A DNA stretch of 64,000 nt from Impatiens glandulifera (taxonomy: Eukaryota > Streptophyta > Magnoliopsida > Ericales > Balsaminaceae). A program made the position numbers and the translations under genes. Each line of letters opens with the position of its first letter. The first letter of the stretch is position 1. Positions 14,123 to 27,478 of this stretch are shown here, in pieces. The stretch covers positions 124,001 through 188,000 of the forward strand of contig NC_061862.1 of assembly GCF_907164915.1 (NCBI RefSeq), in the 5' to 3' direction. The notes under the pieces were generated by a model, which ran no database searches, had not been told where the DNA came from, and saw only the letters and a program-made list of their open reading frames with translations.

Positions 14123-16218
14123 TGTTAGGACAGATGGGGGAGGGGTTGAACGTTGTTGTGTTGATCTTGACTTTCAATGCAGTTTTAATTCTGTGAGGGG
14201 CTTAAAACCTATTTCTATTCTTCACAAATCTTCGCAAACTCTTAAATGGATTCAAGTGTGGAAATGTTTGCTCGATTTGAATCGTCGGATAAGAGATTGG
14301 AGGTTGCAGAAATGAAAGAACACAAGAAGTTTTATGAGATAAAACTCCTACGTCACCCTTCTTCTGTTTCTAGAAGGATTCCACTAGAAGACTTTGGTTT
14401 ATATAGCACCTATACAAACCCAGTCAGAAACTCATGACTTAACAGATGCCTGTTCTAAACTTCTAGCGCTCACTCTATTAAATAGACAACTTTCTGTTTA
14501 ACTTACAATATTGAATATGTTATCAGCTTATACAATTAATGTTTTTACAGTTAGAGAGAATAAAAACTTATGTCTAATCGAACTATATAAGTCACCGTTG
14601 TTCTTTGAAGCTCTTTTATAATGAAGCATGGCAATGGTCAACCTTGACTTTTGGATTGTTAAGTGACCGGGAAAGATTCGTCGTACATTAAATCCGAAAA
14701 TTCGGGGATTCACTGTACCAAAGTTACAGTGATCCGCTGCTCATAAGTTCAGGGATTTGACGTTGTACTTTGATTGTCTTTGTTGAGGTGTAAGCAACGG
14801 TCAAATTTGATTTATATATTACATGTCGACTTTCTATTCGTTGAGCACTTGGTGGTAGTTGTAATAAGCTGACTAGGACGTCTGCTTATAACGAACTCTA
14901 CTGTCCACTATGCTGGTGAGTTGTACAGATAAGTAGAGCACTTCTTCAGACGGCTGCTAAAGCAATGCATCTGTTCGCGCTTCTTCAGACTGTTGCTGAG
15001 GCAAGGCATCTGAACGCGCTTCTTCAAACTGATCCGTCTGATTGACTTGAAACGTCTGCTCACGCTACTTTAGCCTTGGACGTCTGAAAACGTTTTTCTC
15101 ATCTCAATACGCTTGTTCGCGCCTCTTCAGTTATACCTGCGCATAAACAATTTCACGACTTAGTTTTATTCATTTCTTCAGACTGCTGCTGAAGCAAGGC
15201 GTTTGAACGCGCTTCTTCAGATTGCTGCTGAGGCAAGACATCTGAATGCGCTTCTTCAAATTGATCCGTCTGATTGACTTGAAGCGTCTGCTCACGCTAC
15301 TTTAGCCTTGGACGTCTGAAAACGTTTTTCTCATATCAACCGTTGTGTGTGTAAGCGTTCTCCTTTAGTCGAACCCCGGTCATCTATCGGGCGATCCCGA
15401 TCCTATCAGAAAGCTTTGATACAGTAGGCTCCATTAATGATTTATTGGTTTACTATTAACCAAGTACAGACAAGATCAAAGAAGATCTTCTCTGTTGTAC
15501 CAATTCTGAAGCTCCTCTAATCAAACAAAGACTAGTGTCCTATGAAGTAAATTTGACCGTTACATGTTCGTTGGAGAAAATATGATCGTTTCTGTGTGCT
15601 TTGGATATATAAGAAGAGACTTGAAAAACAGAAGCACCAGACAAAAAGATTAAAGCTCTCTTGTTAATCAAAAACTATCTCTCTACAAACAAATAGTTTT
15701 CTTAACATATTTTTATGTGAGAGAGTGTTTTTCATACCGAAAATTACTGTATCATTTTTCCATCATTGTGAGTTCTTTGTAAGTTGATAGAGTGTCTATC
15801 AACAAGTGTTGTGTGTGCTAGGAGTTCGAAAGTAGACAACAACTAAGTCCTGACTGTTCGATTGTGTTGTGTACAAGTGTGTTGTATTTAACCAAATCTT
15901 CTAGTGAATACTCTTCTCAAAAGAGTATCCTTTTACAAGGTCAAGAAAAAGGGGTGACGTAGGAGAGTTTGCTCCGAACATCCATAAAACACCTTTGTGT
16001 CTTGTGTTCTTTTCTTTCTGTATCTTTCAAACCGATTATTCGTTGCTTCAAATCGAAACAAACATTTCCGCACTTGAACTCGGTTCAAGAGTTTGTGACG
16101 GTTTGCGTAGAATAGAGACCGATATTAACTTCTAATCGAGTTAGTATCACCCGGCGTGTTGTGTAAGCATTCATCCAAGCCAAACCCCCGGTCTCCTTGG
16201 GCGATCTCGATCCTAACA
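14123..16218 (+). mobile_element. Sirevirus-like (Ty1-copia) LTR remnant
   Basis: The block opens with TGTTAGGAC and closes with GATCCTAACA, and is followed directly by a copia-type primer-binding site. Length is 2,096 bp, close to the 2,097-bp LTR of element A at 31807. It contains the GGGGTGACGTAGGAG block (15951) and the CTTGAACTCGGTTCAAG palindrome (near 16074) shared with the other LTRs here. A segment of about 130 bp rich in CTTCTTCAGAC and GGACGTCTGAAAACG is repeated about 230 bp apart (14979-15118 and 15211-15345). An LTR-end-like GATCCTATCA at about 15403 suggests internal rearrangement. Almost no internal region follows, so this is a truncated element. Confidence 0.75.
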
Positions 16219-16220
16219 AA

Positions 16221-16232
16221 TGGTATCAGAGC
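16221..16232 (+). other. Primer-binding site (initiator tRNA-Met type)
   Basis: TGGTATCAGAGC, the standard copia primer site complementary to the 3' end of initiator tRNA-Met, starts two bases after the LTR end. About 100 bp of internal sequence remain before homology is lost. Confidence 0.85.
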
Positions 16233-16339
16233 GATGATCTCTATTCTCAAGAAACATCAATCTTTTGAATCATGTCTCGAGATCCTAACAGAGACTATTT
16301 TTAAAGGGCATGTGAGAGACACTGTCAATGTTCTTTCTC

Positions 16340-17580
16340 ACGTGTAATCAAGCACCGAACCTCTAAGGAATTTCTTTTTCGATGACATTATTGTTTTACA
16401 CACTAAAATATTTCTTTTCATATTTCTTAGGGAAAAATTATGTGGCGACTCTTAAGTCACAGACTCATTTTTAACTAATTCTTCAATTTGATTTAATTTT
16501 ATTATTTTCAAAATATTAGAAGAGATTAATATTTTATATACATTTCTAAATTCGAATAACGTCTTTCTGGGGCAAACATTTTAAACGCGTAGAATAAGGA
16601 ATAAGGAATAAGGCCATTGAATAAAACTTTTGGAAATGGTCAATTTTTAAGATGTGCAATTGGTTATATTACTAATGCAATTTCTATAAAAAAAAAAAAT
16701 AAATAAATAAAAGAGGTCTCTTAAAATAAAGAGGGGTTTTATTGTGACGCATGTACTAAATTTTGTGAATGAACCAACTCCGAGGTAAGTATGTGACTAA
16801 TTATTGTGTCCTTAATTATATCAATTAAAAGTATAGTATGTTATGTGTGATATTTACTTTATAAATCAGGTATAAAGTCGACTTTGAGTCGGAAGACTCA
16901 ATTTTAATTTACGTGCTTATGTTATTCGATCAAAATACTAGATATATATAGATACCATAAGTTCATCCAATTACGTAGAATAACTATTTAAATGATTTTC
17001 AAACTTATACTATTTTGATCTTTATGATATTATTTTATAGATTATAATGAGGATCAATGTTAGCAACGTTGTAATACAAAATGATTCGTGCAATGCTATT
17101 TCTTTTGCAGTTATTTTTTTTGTTGTATGTTTTTATTTTTCTTACCTTTTTATTTTCTATATATATATTATATATATTCATACAATTCTTTAACGATTCA
17201 TGACTAAGTTATTTTCATTTGCGATTTATTATTTTAATTTACTTTTTGACAAATTTATTTTAATTTATATATATTTATTTATTGTTGTCCTGGTCGTGAA
17301 ATGCACGGCACTAAGAGATAATTATGATCTAGCATGAACTTACTGGGTGGAGAGGGAGAGAAAAGCTAAGATCTAAATATTAAACTTGAAATTATATAAT
17401 TAGTCAACTGATGGACAAATTATTCTAAGAAGACAACTGTGAAACTTGATTGTCAACGCTTCTGTTTATTATAACTTGCATTCGAAAAAGAGGATTCCAT
17501 TCCATTCCACGTTAATTAATTAATAGTTAAAAGGAAAATTAAAGGTGCAGCCAGCCAGGGGCCGGTGGTGCGGCGGAGGC
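16340..17580. other. Spacer with a Tat/Ogre-type primer-site remnant, then promoter side of the DUF569 gene
   Basis: TGGCGACTCTTAAGTC at about 16451 matches the start of the tRNA-Arg primer site used by Tat/Ogre Ty3-gypsy elements (compare TGGCGACTCTCAAG at 57614), so the bases around it are probably a short LTR/internal junction fragment. The remaining ~1 kb is AT-rich with no gene seen and should include the DUF569 promoter. Confidence 0.4.
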
Positions 17581-18124
17581 ATGGAATTGTTGAAGAACGC
17601 AAAGGCAGTGAGGTTCCGCAGTCACCTGGGGAAGTATTTAGTGGCGGACGAGGATGAGGAGACAGTCCGTCAGAGCCGGAATGGGTCCTCCCAGAGGGCC
17701 AGATGGGGCGTGGAGACGATCACTGGAAAAAGTGAGGTGATCCGGCTTAAGAGCTGTCACGGCCGGTATCTGACTGCCTCAGACGAATCGTTCCTACTGG
17801 GGATGACAGGGAAAAAAGTGGTCCTGGAATATCAAAATAATAATAATAATAATAAGATGTTATGCAGCAGCAGCAGCAGGGTGGAGTGGGAGCCATTAAA
17901 GGAATCAGGTTCTAATTTGGTGAAGTTGAGGACGAAAGCTTCGGGAGGAAAGTTTCTGAGAGCAAACGGTGGGACGCCGCCATGGAGAAATTCCGTAACC
18001 CACGATGTTCCGGACAGAACAGCCACTCAAGATTGGATTTTGTGGAATGTAGAGGTTCTTGATATCACATTGTCTAACTCCACCACCACCGCGTTTGACT
18101 CCAGCGAATCTATAAATCGGAATG

Positions 18125-18155
<31 letters not shown>

Positions 18156-19295
18156 TATTAATAGGATTGGTTCTAATTCAATAATAATATCATCTTTGAA
18201 AAATGATAATGAATTTGCTGCAGCTGCTAGCCCTACGAGGCTTAGATCCAGATTGTCGTCAATGTTCTCCCGCCGTGGGAGGTTGGAGGAGGAAGAGGAG
18301 GAGGAGGTTTCACAATCACCATCGAGATTAATTAATAATTGTTTGGGGACCTATCATGATGAGGAGGTAAGTAGAAGTAGTGGTATGGAGTTGTTTGAGA
18401 GAGCGAAACTGGTGAGGCTCCAAAGCAAGCAGCAACAAGGGAAGTATTATCTGGTGGCGGACGAGGACGAAGAAACCGTCCGCCAGAGCCGAGACGGGTC
18501 CTCCCCTAGGGCCAGGTGGATCATAGAGTACGTTGTTCAGGAAAACAACAACAACAACAACAACTTCATTCGCTTCAAGAGCAGTTTTGGAAAGTACCTT
18601 ACAGCTTCGGACGAGGCTTTTGTTTTGGGAATGACAGGGAAGAAAGTGCTTCAGGGAAATAAAAGGATTCACAGTTCAACGGAGTGGCAGCCCATCATCA
18701 TCATAACAAGTGATTCTTCTTCTTCTTGTTGTGTTAAATTAATGAGCAACCAAGGCAAGTTCTTGCGGGCCAACAACAACGGAGGAACGCCTCCCTGGAG
18801 GAATTCCGTCACTCACGACCAGATTCCTCCTAATCAGGATTCGGTGTTATGGGGAGTGGACGTCATCATCACCAATATATTATTAACATCCCAACAACAA
18901 CCACAACCTGTGCTTTCCGATCCCGCCACCCCCAAAATTACACAACTCTTGTCTTCTTCAAAACAGGTATGTTTTTATTTAGAGAATCCTGTTTTATAAA
19001 ATCATTAAATTCATATATTATCAAATAAGTATTATAATTATTAAAGAAAATGATTTATTCAATAAATCACCAAGACTTTATTTATTATTTTAAAATATAA
19101 AGTTCTATTTACTTTTGAATGTCTCTCTACAGTAGTCGTCTCCCCAATGGCCAGCCAGAGATAGCTGAGTCAATTTTAATTGATTGTGGGGAATGCGTCG
19201 GTCGGTCGGTGTTTTGAATTAATTTAATTTAATTTAATTTTGTGTGATGAATGAGACCACGAATTAGAAACAACAGCAAAAACAAAAAAGAATTA

Positions 19296-19331
<36 letters not shown>

Positions 19332-19973
19332 ATTTTTCCATCTAGACCAGCAGCCACGGCGGGGGAATGGAGTTTTTCCGGAAGGCGAAATCCGTCCGCC
19401 TTAGAAGTCATCATGACAAATTCCTCTTAGCCGACGACGATAAAGTGACCGTTTGTCAGGATCGTCACGGCACCTGCAAGGCTGCCAAATGGATCGTGGA
19501 ATTGGTGGACGGTTGCGACACCGTGATCCGCCTTAAAAGCTGCTACGGGAGGTATCTCACCGCCGCCGACGATCAATTCCTCCTCGGCGTTACCGGACGG
19601 AAGGTCCTCCAGACCCTTCCATCCAGATTGGATTCCAAGGTCGAGTGGGAGCCCACCCGAGATGGCTTTCAGGTCCGACTCAAAACTCGCTACGGAAATT
19701 ATCTCCGAGCCAACGGTGGCCTTCCTCCTTGGAGGAACTCCATCACCCACGATATCCCCCACCGCCACACTGGTTGGATTTTGTGGCAGGTAGACATTGT
19801 TGAAGTCGTGCCACAGTCACCGGCGCCCAAGCAACGTCCTCCAACTCCTGCTGCTCCTCCTCCTCCTACTCTTCAGGCTGCTTCTAAAAATGATGATGAT
19901 GATGATGACGACGACGAAGACGACTCTTCGAATGTTTTCCGTCTTAGATCCGATTCATTAGCACCGCATTCGG

Positions 19974-20022
<49 letters not shown>

Positions 20023-20534
20023 TAATTGAATGAATGAATTGAATTGAATTACATACATGATGATTTGTTTGTGTTGTTGATTTTAGGTCGGGGGAGGAGG
20101 TGGAGGTGGTCGGATGATATACTACTATGTGGCTAACGAAGATGGGGATATTGATGAGAGGTTAGAAGAGAGTTCATTTGTATTGAAGGGACACAGTTTG
20201 GAACAGTTAACGCAGGAGTTGGAGAAAGAAACAGGGATGGAGGATGTCATAGTGTGCTCCAGAAACCAATCCAATGGAAACCTTTATCCGCTTCGCTTAG
20301 CTCTTCCTCCCAACAATGCAACCATGCACATCATTGTAGTTCCAGCAACTTCCAGAGGTACACCAGGATCTTCCATTCATAATTAATTATTTACTTAGCT
20401 TCATTCATAAACATCTTCTTGTATTCATAATTAATACTACTACTACTTTCTTACAATAGTTTCTCTTTAATTTGTGGGTTTCTCCAGTGGCAAGAGATTT
20501 TGTTCCAGATGCTTCTTCTTCTTCTTCATCCTGA
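17581..20534 (+). CDS. Triple DUF569-domain protein (actin-crosslinking-like)
   Basis: Four exons (17581-18966, 19346-19975, 20087-20357, 20488-20534) join in phase to give 777 residues. Three copies of the DUF569 module start with MELLKNAK, MELFERAK and MEFFRKAK. Each has a KYLVADEDEETVRQSR-like segment (less conserved in the third), a second KSxxGRYLTASDE-type repeat, and the signature (G)GxPPWRNS(V/I)THD followed by W(I/V)LWxV(D/E)V. These are beta-trefoil, fascin-like folds. After the third module a Gly-rich linker leads to a C-terminal domain (YYYVANEDGDIDERLEESSF ... MHIIVVP) usual in two-domain plant relatives. Linkers carry Ser, Asn, Asp and Glu runs. The ATG at 17581 is chosen because the domain starts there; an upstream coding exon cannot be excluded. 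Cellular role is not established; actin crosslinking is only suggested by the fold. Confidence 0.88.
19977..20018. repeat. (TA)n microsatellite at a DUF569-gene splice donor
   Basis: The donor after the third DUF569 module (CGGAG|GTATATATA) runs directly into about 20 TA units. A shorter (TA)n at 19303-19326 lies just before the acceptor of the same exon. Confidence 0.95.
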
Positions 20535-21802
20535 TCCTTTTCTTCAAGCCCTCCTTCCCTCGAACAAGAGATGGATGCATTACTGTTGTTGTGAGACATC
20601 ATTACTAATTAATGATACTGCTGCAGAAGAGAAGAAGTAAATGTAACACGATTTTGCTGTTCTATTATTATTATCATTGTTTGTTGCTGTTGCTGTAGCT
20701 AGGGATGAGTGGAGTTTTTTTGTTTGTTTGTCTGTCTGTTACTAGAATAATGATAATGTGTGACTGTTGTTTTGTATTATATAAATTTATTTAATATTCA
20801 AAAAGTGATGAGGGATGAGACTTGGATTTGGTTGGAAGATATAAATTATATTTATTTCCCATTCTTTATTCAGTCTCTTAATTCCCAATTAGTAACACAG
20901 GCCCTAACTAGCTAGCTTGCTGCAGGTAATGAAATCAACAACATTTTCTAATTATATTAAGCCAAATCTCCATTGGATTGGATTGGATTGGATCACCCAT
21001 CATTCACAAAGATAGAAAAAGGAGTACTAGTAGTAGTAGTAGACCAATACTACAGGGCAGGGCAGGGCAGGGCAAGGCAATGCACCAATACTACAAAGCA
21101 ATGGTAATGCAATATATATACTCTTTGGCAAATACAAAAGGAAGAATTCCTTGAGCCTGCGGGGGATTGGTTGAAGAAATAATAATGACTTGGAATGGAG
21201 AATTTAGCTGACAAACTAACTTAATTGTTGATCCCTTCCCTTAGAGCTTCCACCATTATTTCAAATAATTACCTTAATTATAAAGATCATGCATGTCAGT
21301 ATAATGGGATGAGGAAGAGGAGGAGCTAGGAACAGCAGATCCCTAATTTCCTTTTTATTAAGATGTTTTCTATCAGTAAAATCATGCTTATGTTATATGT
21401 TGTTGTGTCCCCTTCAGCTTTAATCAAAAGATCAATCAATTAATGATTCCGGTTTAGGGATATGTCTATCTACTACAATAATAGTTCCCAATTTACATCT
21501 CCATTTTCTTCTGCTTCCCCCTCCCCCCTCCCCCCTCACTCACTCCTGTTTTTTTGCAATACAAACTGATATCAAAGCAAAAAATACTAGCAAGAAAATT
21601 AACTAATACCTCCAAAAAAGAAGAGAAAATATGAGACCATGACCACCCCAGCAGCAGCATGAATCTTGCTGCTTGTCCTCCTACTCATGAGCCAGCCAGG
21701 GTTGATGATTGATCGATCAATCTATCTCTTTCATTCTCTCCTTCCTTCCTTCCTTCCTTGCTCCATTTTTCCATTGATTGAACCAGAACCAGACAGCCAC
21801 AT
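20535..21802. other. Spacer downstream of the DUF569 gene
   Basis: This holds the DUF569-gene 3' UTR (to roughly 20800) and then low-complexity sequence: GGATT repeats at 20978-20992, GTAGTAGTAG at 21027-21042 and GGGCA repeats at 21055-21075. No open frame looks like a gene. Confidence 0.5.
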
Positions 21803-23197
21803 TTAGCTAGCTTTTTTAGGGATCAAGATCTCAGGTAAAATGATTTCCCCCAAGGAAGTAGTCTCAGATGATGCCAAGGAAGATGCCCAAACATGGGCAT
21901 TCCTCCTAGCTCCACTGCTGCTCTTGCACAGTTTCATCTTTCTCCACATTCTCTTCATATCTATCAACTCCAGGCCTCTTCCAAATATGACTCCCAAAAA
22001 ATTCTCCTATTTAGTCCTGGTATGGCAGCATACCACGTCTCAATTACTTTTCTTATTTCCTTAGGGAAGAAATACATCATGGCCCTCAATAGCAGGAACA
22101 TCACGGAAAATAGGAGATACGGCTCTCTAGCTAATATTCCTTCCATAGAGAATGCGAAAGTCAACAACTTCATCATCAATTTCTGAGAAGCTTCCTAGAT
22201 CTTCAGTCAAATCCACCACTGCTTCATGTCCTGACAAAATTACAACTTCTTTGATTTATAGAAATAATTAAATGCATTAACAGCTTCTGCTTCATTTTTT
22301 AATAGTAGATTACACAGCACTATAATAAAAATGCTTTGTAAAATGAATAGGCATCACAAGATGTTTGTAAACATGGAAGCTGGCTGCATATAGGACAACG
22401 CTCAACAAGCACTGGGTACTACTTTTCTTATAGAAGCGTACAAGGGAACAGAGATCCTCTGTCCTTGACAACGAACTTTTGCAGTCTTGTTCAAAATTAT
22501 TATTGAGGGAAAGCTATGAACACCATATCTTGAGAACACACTGCATGTGCAATTGTGCAAAGCAAAGCAAAACAAAACAAAACAAAACAGGACAACTGTT
22601 TATTTATATCATGAACATGATTTTAACTCTGAACTAAATCTGTACAAGGTAGTAAAGCTTCTCTAAATCTGCATTGCTTGAATATATGAAGCCCCCACAC
22701 CTTGGATCATTTGGAGAATGTAAAAAAGAAATGATTCTACTTGCATAGAAGAATAACTTGTATATAACATTAAGGGAGGGTATAAACAGGAGAAATTGAT
22801 CCTGTTATATGAATTATGAACAAATCTAGGAGAACAAACATTAACCAAAATACATCTAATATAAGGATCAAATGGAAAAACAGCTAAGAAAAAATCACCT
22901 TGGCAAGGTTGTAGATTGCTCAATCATTATATCTTTCACCTGAGGAAACATGGAACTAAGGGCAGCAAACTTTGGCAACATGCTCCTGGAGAAAGGGCAC
23001 CATGACGCATAAAACAGAACAACAGAATATCCATTCGCTTGGTAATATGAATTATCAAGTGATTCTCCATCCACCTGTCAAGAAGATAACAATATAGGGA
23101 TAAATAAATTAAAAGAAACAAGAAAAAAGTTCACCTGATTCATGTTGGATGGAACTTTGGCTGAAGTGAAGCTTAGAAGTGTGGGGTGGGGCATCAT
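21803..23197 (-). pseudogene. Decayed 5'-adenylylsulfate reductase-like (APRL5/7-type) gene
   Basis: The minus strand carries an APR-like protein in order but in broken frames. A short start (23197-23122) splices to VDGESLDNSYYQ and the thioredoxin-type site FYASWCPFSR (about 23070-22940). Next come SRYGVHSFPSIIILNKTAKV (about 22560-22470), a frame change into LCSLVRFYK, a piece ending FRILYGRNI (about 22250-22130), another frame change into the membrane segment EPYLLFSVMFLLLRAMMYFF, and after a T-run the tail ARRNAHVWASSLAS in yet another frame, ending at 21803. APR-like proteins are ER/secretory thioredoxin-fold proteins with one C-terminal membrane helix. The expected signal peptide is missing: an in-frame stop precedes the first Met. 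At least three frame breaks argue for a pseudogene, unless unrecognised introns remove them. Confidence 0.7.
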
Positions 23198-23470
23198 TTA
23201 ATTCTCGTAACGGGAATGAGTGCACCGCAAGTTGCTCCCTCGCCTCGGCGGAATCTGTCTTTTAAGTTAAAACATTTCCTAAGACGGCTCCTCTTATTCG
23301 TAGATAATCCAAGCTGCAGCCTCACGAACTTCTTACTGGGGCAGTACTATAGATAGGCATTTTCGAGTGTGCAGGATGCACGTGTTTTGTTCATATTCCT
23401 GTGCAGTTAAGAGAAAAATGGATTGTCCCCAAGGCAACTCTGTCTTTTTCTTGTGCCATTATTGTTATGC

Positions 23471-23540
<70 letters not shown>

Positions 23541-24308
23541 TTATTATTATTATGAAGTTTTAGTCATTTTGCAAGACAATAAAATGCAACTGGTCCAAAA
23601 CAGGTCACGAACAAAAACAGGAAGGAGGTTGCCGCTAGGAGCAACATAATTAAGATCCTCAATTTGTATTTTAAAGCCATTGACAAATAAAGAAGGAAAC
23701 AATGACAAATAAAAGTAACAAAAGCTTCTTCGTTCTTCTCAATAAAAAAAATAAAGAAAGAAAGAAAAACCACTTCATCACGTAACTAAATGAAAACAGA
23801 AAATTGACAATGTGAGATGAGTGAAAATTGAATTGTAATTTTGAAGAAGGTGAGGGTGAATAAAGGAAATCGAAGAGGCCACCATGAATAGTGAATACAC
23901 ATAAAAAGACAAGATATATCTAAATGGTTGACTTCATAGTGTGTTCAAATTTGTGTAATCAATCAACCTTGTTCAGGATTCTATTCACTTCTCCTCGGCC
24001 AGCTTTTGCAACTCTCCTTTCTTCTTCTTCTAACCAATTTTCTCAGTTTTCATCACCAGCGAACAAATTTCAGATTATAACATTTATTTTTATTATTATT
24101 ATAACATTGTCTCTCTTTTTTTTCTATTGTATTTGATAAATTATGGAGTAACAATAATATATATCTTCTTATGGTGATAATACAAAATCTCAAGGGATAT
24201 ATTTCTTTTTAATGGACAAGGAATGGGGAGATCTGAATATCACTTCAAAGATACTTCAAAGAATTGGTAAAAATGGAAAGATTTTAATTTGTTTCAACAA
24301 TTTTTAAT
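23198..24308. other. Spacer with a long (AAT)n microsatellite
   Basis: An AAT repeat of about 23 units runs from about 23470 to 23538 and is followed by ATT units, so the junction can fold back. No gene is seen in the rest. Confidence 0.6.
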
Positions 24309-24313
24309 TGGCA

Positions 24314-25927
24314 TGTAATATCCAAATTTAAAAAAATAAAAGACTTCATATTTTAATGATAGTGACTTAACATGTAGGTGACACCTTTTGCTTTAAAAGA
24401 AATAAGTGAAACAAGGCATGAATGACACTTGGACTATTCTAAGAGAGGGAGAGAATTAGCAAATGGGTTTAAGATACTAGGTAAATGACAAATGTCATTA
24501 TCTAATAACCTTTCAATGCATGTAGTCCTAAACTTGAAGATCATTTGTATTTTTACTCTTTAGCTACAAAGAGAGAGAATCAGGGTTTGGAGATTTGAGT
24601 TTAGTTGAAAGGAATAAAGAGAACTAAGGCTTATGGGAAATTAGGTAAGGAAATTTATTCTTCTACAGTTTTAGTTTTTAAAATATATATAGGTATATAA
24701 GTATTTTGGGTATAAGATGTTGGTTTCATCAAACATATTTTAGGGTTACAGATTTATAATTAAATGGGTTTATAAAGGTATGGATCAAGAATGCATGTGT
24801 ATTTTGATGATGAATTTGATAAAATGATAGTTTAGAATAGATGATTCTGAAATTGTTTTGATAAAAGGATAAGTTTATAATAGTTGATTCTGAAATGGGT
24901 TTTGATGAAATGAGGGCTTATGATTGATGATTTTGAAATGAGTTTTGATAAAAGGATAAGTTTATAATAGTTGATTCTGAAATGGGTTTTGATGAAATGA
25001 GGGCTTATGATTGATGATTTTGAAATGAGTTTTGATAAAAGAATGGTTTATGAGAAATGAGTTTCTAAACAGATTGAGTGTATTATTTCGACAATGAAAT
25101 GGATTACGATAGATTTGGACTTGAAAATGAAGTTTTACATAATTATGTCGATTGGACTATTTTTTATTACTCTGGACTTTATTTTGTATTGTTTGTCTAA
25201 TAATGAACTATTTGTGACTCGAGTGCCGCTTACACCGGTTATGTGCGTCAACGCAAGACACTTATGTCTTGGTTGATGGCCCATGCGTCAATGCAAGACC
25301 TATGTCTTGATTGATAGCGCGTCAACGCAAGACGCTTATGTCTTGGTTGATGGCTAATGCGTCTATGCAAGACTTAAAAGTCTTGATAGATGGCTTATTA
25401 CATTATTATGATAATACAGACTTTATCTTGATCCCAGAGTTATTACTAAAATATATTATTTTCTGTCTAATGAGTTTCTTAATTACTTAATAGTTGGTTA
25501 ACCTATATTTGGCTTTTGATCCAGCTGTAGAAGGGTTTGATTTTCTTACTGAGCTTGTTTAGCTCATCCTTTTTAAATGGATTCTTTTCAGATAAGAACA
25601 ACGACTAGTCAAGGGGATTAAGAGTGAGAAGACTATAGTAGTATAGATTAGCCAGTAAAGAGTTACTCTCTTTTTATATTAGTAAGGATGTATAGAAAGT
25701 ATGTAATAGGTAAGGAAGGTTTTTGGTAAGAATGAGAGTCATCATCTGTTTTGAACTAGAAATGAATTGACCAAAATAATTGTAATGGAAGACGAATTTG
25801 GATAAGTTTGGTGTTTCTTTTATTAGTAAGAATGGTTAAAAGAATTCTTTTGTTTAGCCTAGCAAGTTATATTTGGCTAATGACATGCGGCGTCTGCACG
25901 CCTCATGCCTTGGTTCGGGGCGTGACA
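24314..25927. mobile_element. Solo LTR of a Ty3-gypsy-type element
   Basis: The block starts TGTAATATCCAAATTT and ends GGGGCGTGACA, the usual TGTAA(C/T)ATCC ... GGGCGTGACA ends of plant gypsy LTRs. It is flanked on both sides by TGGCA (24309-24313 and 25928-25932), a perfect 5-bp target duplication. Length is 1,614 bp and no coding region is present, so this is a solo LTR left by recombination. Inside are two repeat patches: a ~115-bp duplication with GGGTTTTGATGAAATGAGGG (about 24850-25060) and three or four ~50-bp units with GCGTCAACGCAAGAC ... TGTCTTGGTTGATGGC (about 25245-25390). Confidence 0.85.
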
Positions 25928-25932
25928 TGGCA

Positions 25933-26062
25933 GATAGTGGTCCTTAATCTTCTTCTCTAGAGCTAATAAGAATAAATAGAAGCTCCGTTGAAGTAATGCA
26001 AAGAGAGAATAGAATGAATATGGGGGTGTCAAAAGTCTGAATTTATCATCAACACAATTAAA

Positions 26063-26108
<46 letters not shown>

Positions 26109-26405
26109 TCTATAAGATTTAAACATTTAAGTGAAACAACAAGGGTCTTTTAAACACAACAAGGGCTAGCTAGTTACTAACTACTGCCTGTCATTTTAAT
26201 TTTTAACAAAATGTTGTATAGAAAAACAGAGGAAAATGGTCCCCCATAAATTTCCACCAATTTTAAAATAAATAAAAGATGAGGGTTGTAAGCAGAACAG
26301 ATGAATTCATAAACATCTTCTTCTCAACATGATTGTTAGACTGAAAGAAAGAAATAACAAATGCAGCAAATAAATAGATAGATGGATAGATATTGTCTCA
26401 CTCAC
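25933..26405. other. Spacer and 3' UTR of the RPS9 gene
   Basis: Contains a (TA)n tract at 26068-26101. The last ~130 bp before 26406 should be the 3' UTR of the minus-strand ribosomal protein gene. No other feature is seen. Confidence 0.5.

Positions 26406-27478
<1,073 letters not shown>

Noticed and set aside
15360..15412. A separate LTR end (GATCCTATCA) inside the 14.1-kb LTR
   Set aside because: No primer-binding site follows it and the true end with a primer site is at 16218; retained only as a hint of internal rearrangement.
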